From Algoriphagus ratkowskyi (GTDB lineage: Bacteria; Bacteroidota; Bacteroidia; Cytophagales; Cyclobacteriaceae): a stretch of DNA of 64,000 nt. Position numbers and translations under genes: made by a program. Of the stretch, positions 18,608 through 27,972 are shown one piece after another. The notes beneath the pieces were generated by a model. That model saw only the letters and a program-made list of their open reading frames with translations, was not told where the DNA came from and ran no database searches. Every line of letters starts with the position of its first letter. The stretch's first letter is position 1. The stretch covers positions 62,001-126,000 of the forward strand of contig NZ_MSSV01000015.1 in NCBI RefSeq assembly GCF_002150505.1, given 5' to 3'.

Positions 18608-19717
18608 TTACTTCACTAAGAAGCCCTCAGCGTGATCCACCATCTTTCCATCCAGTGTCATATACTCACCCATACAATCAGCTGTCATACAAGAGTGTAC
18701 AGGGAGAATTCCCAGAAGATCTCCAACTTTTACCCTAGCCAGCAGTTCATCTGAAGCCTTGATGATTCCATGCTCTTGGGAAATACTTTTCAGAAAGGAT
18801 TTATTCTCAGGAATTGTCCAGCCATTTTCAGTTAGGTAAACAACTTCGCCAAAGTTTTTCAAGCCGTTTTCTCCTACCAAAACATCTTTGGCCAAATGAA
18901 CTCCTCCACCGTGAATAAGAATTTCTTTGCGATCTCTTTTGATATCCACTACAGGGACAGCTAAACAAATAGCGATGTCTTCTTTATCACAACCTCCCAA
19001 TTCAGCTTGCATCAAGTCATAGAATACAAAGTTTCCCGGACCCATCTCATCTATGTCGCCGAAGTCTTCCATGACCGCACAGCCTGGCGTATCACCTGTT
19101 CGGGTTACTAATTTTGGATATTCAGAATTGTATTTATGCTTCAGCATGCTCAGGGCATTTCGGGTTTGCTCGTACAGCGCCGGTATATCTGGCATATAGT
19201 AAGAGTGACCAGCATGCAGGTAAAATCCTTTGAAATTGAGTTTATCCGACTTTTTGGCAATCAACATGATCTCTTCAATCAATCCAAAATCGCTCACTTC
19301 CACACCTGTTCTGCCGTAGCCAGCATCGATTTCAATGAAAAAACCTACAGTATGTTCAAGTTGATCTACGAGCATCTGAGTTGTTTCAGCATTGATCAAT
19401 TGAACAGAAATGGACTGTCTTTCTGCAATTCCATTGAGTTTAGGAATTTCCAGGGGGTTGAAAGGGAAAGCGATATGGATATTCACCCAACCTTGTCCTA
19501 CAAGGTATTCACCCATTTTTATGGAAGAGACTGTCACTTCAGTGATATTATATTGTTTCGCCCAGTCTCCAATTTGATGAGATTGAGCTGTTTTGAAGTG
19601 AGGAACCAGTTTCATATCATGGCGCGCAGCCTTGTCAGCCATTTTCTTAATGTTGGCTCGGCATATTTTTTCGTCGAGAAGTAGCGTAGGGGAGGTTATT
19701 TGATCGAGGTAGCTCAT
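18608..19717 (-). CDS. D-threonine aldolase / D-serine dehydratase-like PLP enzyme (DSD1 family)
   Basis: A 369-residue fold-type III PLP enzyme. The N-terminal alanine-racemase-like barrel carries the cofactor lysine K42 in LVPHFKTAQS, with EIDAGYGRTGVE and YLHAGHSYY lining the site. A C-terminal beta domain ends with PVHSCMTADCMGEY, whose His and Cys (H-S-C) are the metal-binding pair of this family. Members either cleave D-threonine to glycine and acetaldehyde or dehydrate D-serine; the sequence alone does not separate these. The gene stands alone. Confidence 0.85.
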   Translation of the reverse strand: MSYLDQITSPTLLLDEKICRANIKKMADKAARHDMKLVPHFKTAQSHQIGDWAKQYNITEVTVSSIKMGEYLVGQGWVNIHIAFPFNPLEIPKLNGIAERQSISVQLINAETTQMLVDQLEHTVGFFIEIDAGYGRTGVEVSDFGLIEEIMLIAKKSDKLNFKGFYLHAGHSYYMPDIPALYEQTRNALSMLKHKYNSEYPKLVTRTGDTPGCAVMEDFGDIDEMGPGNFVFYDLMQAELGGCDKEDIAICLAVPVVDIKRDRKEILIHGGGVHLAKDVLVGENGLKNFGEVVYLTENGWTIPENKSFLKSISQEHGIIKASDELLARVKVGDLLGILPVHSCMTADCMGEYMTLDGKMVDHAEGFLVK

Positions 19718-19942
19718 TTGTTATAATTGAGTTTTTAAAAGTTTTATTGAAAGTAAGAAAGATTTACGAAGTGAGAAATTCGATTTACGAGATTCCCGAG
19801 GAGTTGAACGGGTTTGGTTTTGCTCGCGGCGGCGCAGCGACTCAGCGAAAATTGATTATAAATTTTATGGATACACTTACAATTTATGAGATATCAAAGC
19901 TGATAATACCAATTGAATTAGGAGATAGAGCATTTTGGTTTT

Positions 19943-20082
19943 AGCCCTGAATGGGCTGGATATATAAGCGATGGGTTAAGCCCATCGTAATTAAAAGCGC
20001 AAATTCCATAGCCCTGAAAGGGTGTGATCTTAAATTGAATTTGATTCGATTTTTCCAGAAAAGTATTTTGCCCTTTCAGGGC
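19943..20082. repeat. Intergenic element built of nested hairpins (GCCCTGAAAGGG type)
   Basis: Holds AGCCC-TGAAT-GGGCT (19943-19957), CGATGGG-N5-CCCATCG (19969-19987), and a perfect 12-bp inverted repeat GCCCTGAAAGGG (20011-20022) / CCCTTTCAGGGC (20071-20082). It resembles the element at 59591-59752 in design (outer repeat with CCC..GGG cores and inner hairpins), suggesting one class of non-coding palindromic repeat. Confidence 0.65.
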
Positions 20083-20271
20083 AGGTGGCCTTCTTTGATT
20101 TATGTGCGCCATAGAGCAAATATTCAATTCTATTAAGCCAAAGGAACGACCCTTAAACCTTTGCCGCGCCGTTGCGCCGCCGAGAGAATATTTTTTATTG
20201 TTTCCGATGTTGCTGGAGTTATGACCTTAGAGAAATTCTCACCGCTATGCACGTAACACCGCCAATTCTAT

Positions 20272-20279
20272 TAAATTTG
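20272..20279 (+). promoter_or_regulatory. Candidate -7 promoter element of alaS
   Basis: TAAATTTG matches TAnnTTTG and lies 61 bases before the alaS ATG. The -33 TTTG is missing at the expected spacing, so this is only half a promoter match. Confidence 0.4.
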
Positions 20280-20340
20280 TCACCCAATATTATCGGCTAA
20301 AATCGGCCAAAATAGCATTCTTAATTGCCTCAAAACCTTC

Positions 20341-22965
20341 ATGGAAGCAAAGAAAATACGGAGCACCTTTATTGAGTTTTTCCAATCCAAACAGCATCAT
20401 AACGTTCCTTCATCACCGATTGTGGTCAAAAATGACCCAACCTTGATGTTCACTAATGCGGGAATGAACCAGTTCAAAGACGCATTTTTGGGTAATGAGA
20501 TAGCCAAATATTCCCGTGTCGCCAATTCACAGAAATGCCTTCGTGTAAGCGGAAAGCATAATGATCTCGAAGAAGTGGGCGTGGATACGTACCACCACAC
20601 GATGTTTGAGATGCTGGGTAACTGGTCATTTGGAGATTATTTCAAGAAGGAAGCGATCGAGTGGGCTTGGGAATTATTGACTGAAGTTTATGGCTTGGAA
20701 AAAGACAGATTGTACGTATCTGTTTTCGAAGGAGACAGCGGTGATAATCTAGGTTTGGATCAGGAAGCCTATGATCTTTGGAAAGCTATCGTGCCTGAAG
20801 AACGCATCATCATGGGTTCCAAGAAGGACAACTTTTGGGAAATGGGTGATGTAGGACCTTGTGGTCCATGTTCGGAAATTCATGTGGACTTAAGACCAGA
20901 TGCTGAGCGAGCTCTAGTAGCTGGTAAGGATTTGGTGAATAACGATCACGAGCAAGTGATCGAAATCTGGAACTTGGTGTTCATGCAATTCAACAGAGTG
21001 TCAGATGGGTCTTTAAAAGCACTCCCTGCAACTCACGTAGACACAGGGATGGGTTTTGAGCGATTGGTGAGAGCTATTCAGCACAAATCTTCTAATTATG
21101 ATACTGATTTATTTGCACCATTTTTGGCTGCATTAGCGAAGAAATCAGGTAAAGTTTACGGTGAAGATTTGCCAACAGATATTGCCTTCCGAGTGATTGT
21201 GGATCACATTCGTGCGATTTCATTTACGATTGCAGATGGTCAGTTGCCATCTAATAACAAAGCGGGTTATGTGATACGTAGGATTCTGAGAAGAGCAGTA
21301 CGCTACGGATATACATTTTTAGGTTTCACTGAGCCTTTCCTATATGAATTGACTTCGTTGATTGCTGATAATTTTGGAGATGTTTTCCCAGAAGTTAGAC
21401 AGCAGCAAGAGTTTATTGCCAAGGTGATATTTGAAGAGGAAGCATCTTTCCTTCGCACGCTGGATAATGGACTTAAAATTCTAGATCAGATTAAATTAGA
21501 ATTGAAAGCAAATAATGACACTGTTATTTCAGGCAAAACTGCTTTTGAATTATATGATACCTTCGGTTTTCCGCTGGACTTGACTTCGTTGATCGCGCGT
21601 GAAAATGGTCTTTCACTTGATGAAAAAGGTTTTGCGGCTGAGATGGATGCTCAAAAGACGCGTTCACGTGCAGCTTCAGAATCTGAAACAGGTGACTGGA
21701 TTATCGTGAATGAGGATAATGGAGTTGAGTTTGTTGGATACGATTATCTTAAGGCGCATTGCCAAATCATTAAATATCGGGTTGTCTCAGATAAAAAAGG
21801 TGACAAATATCAATTGGTATTGGACAAAACGCCATTCTATGCAGAATCTGGAGGACAAGTAGGGGATACAGGTTGGTTAATTTCTGAGACTGAAAAAGTC
21901 AAAGTAATAGACACCAAGAGAGAGAATGATTTGATCGTACATTTTGTGGAACAACTTCCAACAAATCCTGAAGCACAATTCGGTGCTGAAGTAGATGCGG
22001 AAAAACGATTCTCTACAGAAAACAATCATACCGCTACGCATTTGCTTCAAGCAGCTTTGAAAGAAGTCCTTGGAGATCATATTCAGCAACGTGGCTCATT
22101 GGTGAATCAGAATTTGCTTCGTTTCGACTTTTCTCATTTCAGTAAGTTGACTGAAGAAGAATTATCGAATGTAGAAGCTATCGTGAATAATAAAATTCGT
22201 GATAATATAGCACTTTCTGATCAGAGAAATGTGCCGATTGAAGAAGCTAAAGCTCAGGGAGCAACAGCACTTTTTGGAGAGAAATATGGTGATTTTGTAC
22301 GTGTAGTTACATTTGATAAGGAGTTCTCTGTAGAACTTTGCGGTGGAACACACGTACCTCAAACAAGTCGAATTGGATTATTCAAGATAATTTCTGAAGC
22401 TTCAAGCGCTTCTGGCGTGCGTAGAATTGAAGCAATTACTGCCCAGGTAGCCGAGAATTATTACCGGGAGCAAGAAGATTTAGTGAAGGAAATTCAGGAA
22501 TTACTGAAGAACCCGAAAGATTTGAAGAAGTCCATAGAAGCTCTACTTCAAGAGCGAAATGACTTGAAGAAGGAACTTGAAGCAGTCCATTTGGAGAAAG
22601 CTTCAGAAGTGAAAGTAGAATTGTTGAAACAGTTTGTCGCTGGAGATGGCATTAATACGCTAATCGCCCAAGTTGAGCTGCCTAATGCTGATTCTCTGAA
22701 GAAGCTCGCGTATGAGTTGAAAAATGAAATGAATAATGCTTTCGTGATTTTGGCAGCCAAAATCGATGATAAACCTCAGATCGCAGTGATTATTGAAGAG
22801 GAATTGATCAAAAGTAAGAATTTAAACGCTGGTCAAATTATACGTGAATTGGCCAAAGAAATACAAGGTGGAGGTGGAGGACAGCCCTTCTTTGCCACCG
22901 CAGGAGGAAAAAATCTAGCTGGGCTAGAGAATGTGGTGGCTAAAGCCAGAGAATTGTACCTTTAA
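20341..22965 (+). CDS. alaS: Alanyl-tRNA synthetase
   Basis: Charges tRNA(Ala) with alanine and edits mischarged Ser/Gly. The 874 residues are full length. The class II catalytic core is at about 1-245 (FTNAGMNQFKDAFLG, HHTMFEMLGNWSFGDYFK, HVDTGMGFERL). The editing domain carries the zinc motifs HTATH in HTATHLLQAALKEVLGDH and CGGTH in LCGGTHVPQTSRIG. A coiled region at about 710-760 leads to the C-Ala domain with GGGGGQPFFATAGGK. The ATG start precedes KIRSTFIEFFQSKQHHNVPS, the normal opening of the family. gatB follows after 21 bases, and a TlpA-type gene after that, so these are probably co-transcribed. Confidence 0.98.
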   Translation: MEAKKIRSTFIEFFQSKQHHNVPSSPIVVKNDPTLMFTNAGMNQFKDAFLGNEIAKYSRVANSQKCLRVSGKHNDLEEVGVDTYHHTMFEMLGNWSFGDYFKKEAIEWAWELLTEVYGLEKDRLYVSVFEGDSGDNLGLDQEAYDLWKAIVPEERIIMGSKKDNFWEMGDVGPCGPCSEIHVDLRPDAERALVAGKDLVNNDHEQVIEIWNLVFMQFNRVSDGSLKALPATHVDTGMGFERLVRAIQHKSSNYDTDLFAPFLAALAKKSGKVYGEDLPTDIAFRVIVDHIRAISFTIADGQLPSNNKAGYVIRRILRRAVRYGYTFLGFTEPFLYELTSLIADNFGDVFPEVRQQQEFIAKVIFEEEASFLRTLDNGLKILDQIKLELKANNDTVISGKTAFELYDTFGFPLDLTSLIARENGLSLDEKGFAAEMDAQKTRSRAASESETGDWIIVNEDNGVEFVGYDYLKAHCQIIKYRVVSDKKGDKYQLVLDKTPFYAESGGQVGDTGWLISETEKVKVIDTKRENDLIVHFVEQLPTNPEAQFGAEVDAEKRFSTENNHTATHLLQAALKEVLGDHIQQRGSLVNQNLLRFDFSHFSKLTEEELSNVEAIVNNKIRDNIALSDQRNVPIEEAKAQGATALFGEKYGDFVRVVTFDKEFSVELCGGTHVPQTSRIGLFKIISEASSASGVRRIEAITAQVAENYYREQEDLVKEIQELLKNPKDLKKSIEALLQERNDLKKELEAVHLEKASEVKVELLKQFVAGDGINTLIAQVELPNADSLKKLAYELKNEMNNAFVILAAKIDDKPQIAVIIEEELIKSKNLNAGQIIRELAKEIQGGGGGQPFFATAGGKNLAGLENVVAKARELYL

Positions 22966-22986
22966 AAACACAGAAAATACGCAGTA

Positions 22987-24447
22987 ATGCTTAGCGAAGA
23001 ATTAAGGAATAAATACCAACTAATCATCGGGCTAGAGGTGCATGCGCAGCTTTTGACTGAGAGTAAAATGTTTGCTGCTGATGCCAATAAGTATGGTAAT
23101 GCACCAAATACGCAGATTTCAGCAATCACTCTTGGCCATCCAGGTACTTTGCCCAAGGTCAATAGGAAAGCCATTGCATTTGCTATAAAGATGGGATTGG
23201 CATGTGATTCTGAGATTACTCGACATAATGTCTTTGCGCGTAAAAATTACTTTTACCCAGATCTTCCAAAAGGCTATCAGCTTACCCAGGACAAAGGACC
23301 GATTTGCGTAGGAGGGTATGTACCTGTGCAATTGCCAGATGGCACAAGGAAAGAAGTAATTCTAAATCGGGTGCACATGGAAGAAGATGCAGGGAAATCC
23401 ATCCACTTAGCAGACGAGCCGGATACTTTGGTTGATTTTAATCGAGCAGGCACGCCGTTAGTTGAGATCGTGACTGAGCCAGTTTTGACAAGTCCAGAGG
23501 AAGCATATGCTTTTCTTACGGAAGTGAAAAAGCTGGTTAAATACCTCGATATCTGCGACGGAAATATGGAAGAAGGTTCTCTTCGCTGTGATGCCAATGT
23601 ATCTGTGATGTTGAAAGGCACCACGGAACTTGGCAAAAAGGTGGAGGTTAAAAACATGAACTCATTCCGAAATGTATTTCGTGCCATCGAGCATGAGCAT
23701 GAGCGTCTGATCGGCCTGATCGAAGCTGGCGAGGAGGTTATCTCAGAAACCAGAACTTTCGATGCTGATAAAGGAACTACGGCCAGTATGCGTACTAAAG
23801 AGGATTTAAATGATTACCGTTATTTCCCAGAGCCAGATTTAAGTCCAGTTGTGATTTCTGATGAATGGCTGAATGCTGTGAAAGCAACTATGCCAGTTTT
23901 GCCTAGAGAGCTTCATAAAAAATTTGTTGAGGAATATGGCTTGCCTGATTACGATGCAAGTTTTCTGACAGAATCGAAAGATGTTGCCTTATGGTTTGAT
24001 GAGCTTTGCTCCAAAACCCAAAACTATAAAGTAGCGTCTAATTGGATGATGGGTCCTGTGAAGTCCTCGCTCAATGATTTGTCATTTGCGATGGAGGATT
24101 TTCCCATTGACACCGATTCATTCTCAGCGTTAATTGCTTTGGTGGATGAAGGTCAAGTGAGTTATACAGCGGCTTCACAGAATATTTATCCTGAGATGTT
24201 GAAGAGTTCAGGTGAGAGTCCGCTGGAAATAGCGCAACGTTTAAATTTGATTCAGCAAAGTGATGAGTCTTCACTCAAACCAATTGTAGAAGAAGTATTG
24301 GCAACAAATGCTGCGAAAGTGAAAGAGTATAGATCAGGAAAAAAGGGTTTGATGGGTTTATTTATGGGACAAGTAATGAAAAAGTCCCAAGGCAAAGCCG
24401 ATCCTAAAGTAGCTACAAAATTATTGACAGAATTACTAGAAAATTAA
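22987..24447 (+). CDS. gatB: Aspartyl/glutamyl-tRNA amidotransferase subunit B
   Basis: Subunit of GatCAB, which converts Glu-tRNA(Gln) or Asp-tRNA(Asn) to the correct amidated form. The 486 residues are normal length. The kinase-like N-domain shows IIGLEVHAQLLTESKMF, the family signature of LPKGYQLTQ and the DFNRAGTPLVEIVTEP motif; RYFPEPDLSP follows. The C-terminal Yqey-like tail ends GKKGLMGLFMGQVMKKSQGK. gatA and gatC are not in this window. It lies 21 bases after alaS, a pairing of two tRNA-charging genes, and 3 bases before the next gene. Confidence 0.97.
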   Translation: MLSEELRNKYQLIIGLEVHAQLLTESKMFAADANKYGNAPNTQISAITLGHPGTLPKVNRKAIAFAIKMGLACDSEITRHNVFARKNYFYPDLPKGYQLTQDKGPICVGGYVPVQLPDGTRKEVILNRVHMEEDAGKSIHLADEPDTLVDFNRAGTPLVEIVTEPVLTSPEEAYAFLTEVKKLVKYLDICDGNMEEGSLRCDANVSVMLKGTTELGKKVEVKNMNSFRNVFRAIEHEHERLIGLIEAGEEVISETRTFDADKGTTASMRTKEDLNDYRYFPEPDLSPVVISDEWLNAVKATMPVLPRELHKKFVEEYGLPDYDASFLTESKDVALWFDELCSKTQNYKVASNWMMGPVKSSLNDLSFAMEDFPIDTDSFSALIALVDEGQVSYTAASQNIYPEMLKSSGESPLEIAQRLNLIQQSDESSLKPIVEEVLATNAAKVKEYRSGKKGLMGLFMGQVMKKSQGKADPKVATKLLTELLEN

Positions 24448-24450
24448 TCC

Positions 24451-25560
24451 ATGTTAAATCGAATGAATGCAATTGTATTAGTTGTCCTTTTATCTTTTTT
24501 CTCCTGTGAGGAAAAACAAACTAAAGATGGAAAGGTAGAGATTTCAGGAACTATAGAAAATGCTCCATCTGGAGCTATCATACTTTCCCAATTCACTGAC
24601 AGCCGACCTTTAGTGCTGGATACACTTGTTTTGGACGACAAAGGGAAATTTAGCTATGAGGTAGCTGTCGAAACTCCTACTTTCTATGAGTTAAATCTTT
24701 ATGGGCAGAAATCAGTAAGATTAGCTCTATACAACGAAGATGTTCAAGTAGATTTTGATTTTACTAAGCCAGAAAGTTTGGTGATCAAAGGGTCTGAGGA
24801 TACAAAGGAGATGGTTAAAATCGAAAATTTGATGGAAGCTTATCAGAATAAGGTTAATGCACTCAATGAGGCTTATTATGAGGCTATGGGTGAAAATGAT
24901 ACCGAAACTATCAAGAAGATTCAGACTGATGCGATGGCTTTGGAGAGTAATCAGTCTACTGAGGTGAAGAAGATGATTAATAGCATGGGTGATAGTTTTG
25001 CTTCTTTGGCTGCTATAGGCTTATTGAATCCCAAGAATGAATTCCAGTTTATGGATAGCTTGGCAAATAAATTAGATGAAACTTATCCTGACACCAAGGC
25101 AATAGTTCAGCTGAAGCAGCAATTGGATGAAATGAGAGCTCTTTCTATGGGCCAAGTAGCTCCAGAAATTGAACTTCCTAACCCAGAGGGTAAAACTGTT
25201 AAGCTTTCGGATTTACGCGGAAAGTATGTAATGATAGATTTCTGGGCAGCCTGGTGTAAACCTTGTCGTGAAGAAAATCCTAATGTTGTAGCACTCTACA
25301 ATCAATATAATAGCAAAGGTTTTGAAGTATTTGGAGTGTCACTAGACCGTACTAAAGAAGCCTGGGTTGAAGCAATTGCAGAAGACGGGCTGAAGTGGAC
25401 GCAGGTTTCTGACTTGAAATATTTCAATTCTGCTGCAGCCGAACTCTATCAAGTTAATGCAATTCCTGCTACTTATTTGATCGACCCAGATGGTAAAATT
25501 ATAGGGAAAGACTTAAGAGGGCCTAGTCTAAGAGCTAAACTGGAAGAGATTTTTGATTAA
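24451..25560 (+). CDS. TlpA/ResA-type thioredoxin lipoprotein with DUF4369-like N-domain
   Basis: A 369-residue exported redox protein. The start has a hydrophobic stretch and lipobox LSFFSC with lipidated Cys19. Residues about 27-115 form a beta-rich DUF4369-like domain (ISGTIENAPSGAIILSQF). Residues 120-230 are a helical linker, and about 234-369 a thioredoxin domain with the redox pair in WCKPC (268-272) and the cis-proline region AIPATYLIDPDGKI. Such proteins reduce or isomerise disulfides outside the cytoplasm. An in-frame second ATG at residue 5 is an alternative start that keeps the signal. It is the third gene of the alaS-gatB unit and is followed by a terminator. Confidence 0.88.
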   Translation: MLNRMNAIVLVVLLSFFSCEEKQTKDGKVEISGTIENAPSGAIILSQFTDSRPLVLDTLVLDDKGKFSYEVAVETPTFYELNLYGQKSVRLALYNEDVQVDFDFTKPESLVIKGSEDTKEMVKIENLMEAYQNKVNALNEAYYEAMGENDTETIKKIQTDAMALESNQSTEVKKMINSMGDSFASLAAIGLLNPKNEFQFMDSLANKLDETYPDTKAIVQLKQQLDEMRALSMGQVAPEIELPNPEGKTVKLSDLRGKYVMIDFWAAWCKPCREENPNVVALYNQYNSKGFEVFGVSLDRTKEAWVEAIAEDGLKWTQVSDLKYFNSAAAELYQVNAIPATYLIDPDGKIIGKDLRGPSLRAKLEEIFD

Positions 25561-25580
25561 AATTTCTTTATTAAATCTTT

Positions 25581-25623
25581 CACAAAAAAATCCTTCTAAG
25601 AATTTAGAAGGATTTTTTTGTGA
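25581..25623. terminator. Bidirectional intrinsic terminator
   Basis: TCCTTCTAA-GAAT-TTAGAAGGA, a 9-bp stem flanked by seven A on the left and seven T on the right, so it can work in both directions. It lies between the thioredoxin gene and convergent proC (proC stop at 25840). Confidence 0.85.
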
Positions 25624-25839
25624 GTAAATATGAAAGGAAGGAAGAAAAAGTACCAAACAGTCCTTCCTTTAAAAATCGTTTCATTGAAAAAGGAATAGTA
25701 AAAGTTGTTTATCACCCGTAACAAAATTACTGAAAATATTCATAAGAAAAACAATCTTAAAATTATTCTTATTGATAAAAATGGTAATTTTTCAGGATTA
25801 GAATTTAATATTCCTTGTAAATGTCTAAAACTTTCTAAC

Positions 25840-26643
25840 TCAGTTTTTGGCTATTTTTTCATAGCTGGCGATCACACCTCGTACCATTGCAGAACTGAAG
25901 CCCTGGTGCTCCATTTCGTTTAAGCCTACTATGGTGCAACCTTTAGGTGTTGTTACCTTATCTATAGCGGCCTCAGGATGCATGTTTTTCTGTATCATTA
26001 ATTCAGCCGCCCCTTTTACTGTTTGATTTACGATTTTACTAGCAGTGACTGAGTCGAAGCCAATTTGTATTCCGCCTTGGATCATCGCACGCATAAAACG
26101 CAGCACATAAGCTATTCCACAAGCACCCAGAACGGTTGCAGCTTCCATCAAGCTTTCGTCTATGGGGATCGTAAATCCGATACCATCGAATAACTCGGAT
26201 ACTAACTTAATTTGATCTGCATCAGCATTTTGAGAACAGACACAGGTCACAGATTCTTGTATATCTGCAGCGATGTTTGGCATTGCACGGAAAGCAATAC
26301 TCTTAGGGTCTATCACTTCATACATCTCTGACAGCGCAATACCAGTAGCAAGCGAGATGATGATTTGATTTCTAGGATTCAGAGCAGGCTTGATTTCGTT
26401 TAGAATGGGAGTGACATTATAAGGCTTCACGCCCAGGATAATGATGTCTGCATTTGCAACGGCCGAGGCATTGTCACTCTGAACATTTACTCCCAAGGCT
26501 ACAAAATCGCTTAAACTTTCCAAGTGTCTTTTGGTCAGTGTGAGATTGGTTGGATCAAAATCATCCCGTTTCAATAGTCCATTTGCGATGGATGCTCCCA
26601 GATTACCACAGCCGATGATGGCTATTTTTACTTTCGAAATCAT
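25840..26643 (-). CDS. proC: Pyrroline-5-carboxylate reductase
   Basis: Last step of proline synthesis: NAD(P)H-dependent reduction of pyrroline-5-carboxylate. I chose ATG at 26643 (267 residues, typical length), because KVKIAIIGCGNLGASIANGL, the Rossmann dinucleotide fold, should open the protein. The 15 codons before it in the longer frame are not homologous in character. Also visible are ADIIILGVKP, FRAMPNIAADIQESVT, and the C-terminal dimer motif TTPKGCTIVGLNEMEHQG (TPGG-type signature). It stands alone and converges with the thioredoxin gene. Confidence 0.93.
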   Translation of the reverse strand: MISKVKIAIIGCGNLGASIANGLLKRDDFDPTNLTLTKRHLESLSDFVALGVNVQSDNASAVANADIIILGVKPYNVTPILNEIKPALNPRNQIIISLATGIALSEMYEVIDPKSIAFRAMPNIAADIQESVTCVCSQNADADQIKLVSELFDGIGFTIPIDESLMEAATVLGACGIAYVLRFMRAMIQGGIQIGFDSVTASKIVNQTVKGAAELMIQKNMHPEAAIDKVTTPKGCTIVGLNEMEHQGFSSAMVRGVIASYEKIAKN

Positions 26644-26975
26644 AGAAAATATAATTTTTGATTGGATTAGTTGCTTAAAGGTAAACAAATAGGCTGTTTT
26701 TGTGTGAAATCATAAAATTTTATGCAAGTGTCCGAAAGTTTTCCGTCAGCCAAATTATCGTTATTAGATCAGCTGTAATCTATAAGAAGGGAGTGGGGCC
26801 AATCTAGCAAAAACTAAAAACTAGAATGCTTTTAAATTTTATGCGATTAGTAAGGTAGTATAGATTGGTTTTTAACTACATGCACATGTATATCATGAAA
26901 ATTAAATATTACTTAGTCAAAAAATTTTGACATTAAGACAAGTTTGCTTTACATTAGATAAAATTCCTTTGATAC
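26644..26975. other. Intergenic region, no gene seen
   Basis: AT-rich spacer of 332 bases between divergent proC and a membrane-protein gene. TACCTTTA at about 26677-26684 (minus strand) is a partial -7 match for proC. No repeat or hairpin stands out. Confidence 0.5.
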
Positions 26976-27392
26976 ATGATAGATAAATCAATTTTGCACG
27001 TGCCTTTACTTTCTCCAGGATGGAAGGTTGTAGGTTATGCCTTTTTACCATTACCTATAATTCTAGCCTTAGGGCTTGCTCTCTCGGGTGCAGCGATTGA
27101 GTCTAGTAATCCTTCCCAAATACTTTTTGGTTTTTGGGCGATTGGTTTTGGTTTGTTAAATCTCTGTAGGGACAAGAATGAAGATGAAATGATAAAATCC
27201 TTTAGACTTCAGGCATATCAGACTGGGTTTTTCTGGTTGATATGGGGATTAGCAGCATTGATGCTAATCAGCTACTTTGGCACGGGTGGATTTACATCTA
27301 ATTTCCTCTCCGTTTTTAGCATTCTATTTTTATTAAATGCCTACATCTACGCTGCTTTTCAGTATCAGAAGTATATGGCTACCAAAGAATAA
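26976..27392 (+). CDS. Four-segment membrane protein of unknown function
   Basis: A 138-residue protein with four hydrophobic segments at about 16-38, 46-62, 85-100 and 108-130. The cytosolic loop CRDKNEDEMIKSFRLQAYQT between segments 2 and 3 is characteristic of small Bacteroidota membrane proteins that are paired with an XRE regulator. The next gene, 28 bases downstream on the same strand, is exactly such a regulator, so the two probably form one unit. Function unknown. Confidence 0.7.
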   Translation: MIDKSILHVPLLSPGWKVVGYAFLPLPIILALGLALSGAAIESSNPSQILFGFWAIGFGLLNLCRDKNEDEMIKSFRLQAYQTGFFWLIWGLAALMLISYFGTGGFTSNFLSVFSILFLLNAYIYAAFQYQKYMATKE

Positions 27393-27420
27393 GCCTGTAT
27401 TAAAGCAGTTTAAGATTTCT

Positions 27421-27621
27421 ATGAAAAACACCTTAAAAGTCGAGCGTGCAAAGCATAACTTGACGCAGCAGGATTTGGCGGAAAAAGTCAGTGTCTCAAG
27501 ACAAACTATCAATAGCATAGAGGTAGGAAAATATGTGCCATCTACTGTTCTATCTTTGAAAATCTCCAGAGTTTTTGGAGTAGGACTTGAAGAGATTTTC
27601 GAGTTGGAGCAGGGGGATTAA
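27421..27621 (+). CDS. XRE-family helix-turn-helix regulator (YozG-like)
   Basis: A 66-residue single-domain DNA-binding protein. I chose ATG at 27421 because MKNTLKVERAKHNLTQQDLA is the usual opening; the longer frame runs back into the membrane-protein gene. The helix-turn-helix is LTQQDLAEKVSVSRQTINSI, and the C-terminal LSLKISRVFGVGLEEIFELE is standard for the family. It follows a four-segment membrane protein by 28 bases. This small pair is widely seen, and the regulator most likely controls its own unit. Confidence 0.85.
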   Translation: MKNTLKVERAKHNLTQQDLAEKVSVSRQTINSIEVGKYVPSTVLSLKISRVFGVGLEEIFELEQGD

Positions 27622-27972
27622 TATTGTACGACCTACTTAAATTATAGAGGTATTTGTCCACTTATAGAGGTGTACAAGCGCTTTTAAAAAAAATATAGCA
27701 GTAGAGAAAAGATGACGAGGAGAAAATTATCGTGGAAGAAAATTTCAAAAAACTTAATCAAAACTGCTTGAAAACTGAATCTTGATCCCTGTAGGCAAAA
27801 AGTTGAATAGGAAAACCAAGTTCTGACATTACAATAGGAAATAAATACTTTCTTTGCGTATCCTTTGCGAACTTAGAGATGTAGATTTTCATTTTGAATA
27901 CCATTTAAATTTTCTCAACGATAACAGACTCAAAAGTCTTAACTTCGATCTTTTATTAAGAATTCCTTTTTG
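27622..27972. other. Intergenic region, degenerate repeats only
   Basis: No gene seen. Contains a short direct repeat ATTATAGAGGTATTTGT / CTTATAGAGGTGTACAA (about 27640-27680) and a degenerate CGCAAAG string (CTTTGCGTATCCTTTGCGAA, about 27852-27871) related to the CGCAGAG-type repeat. Confidence 0.45.

Larger units (their letters stand above)
19718..20340. other. Intergenic region rich in small palindromes
   Basis: No gene is seen in 620 bases before alaS. It contains GC-rich CGGCGGCGCAGCGACTCAGCG (19827-19846; given here in part as CGGCGGCGCAGCGACTCAGC) and its cousin at 20161-20185 (GCCGCGCCGTTGCGCCGCC). Between them is the palindromic element at 19943-20082. Near alaS, TAAATTTG at 20272-20279 is a candidate -7 element. 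A short open frame at 19747-19944 shows no protein character. Confidence 0.6.

Noticed and set aside
19747..19944. Short open frame between the D-threonine-aldolase gene and alaS
   Set aside because: It crosses GC-rich repeat sequence and shows no protein-like composition.
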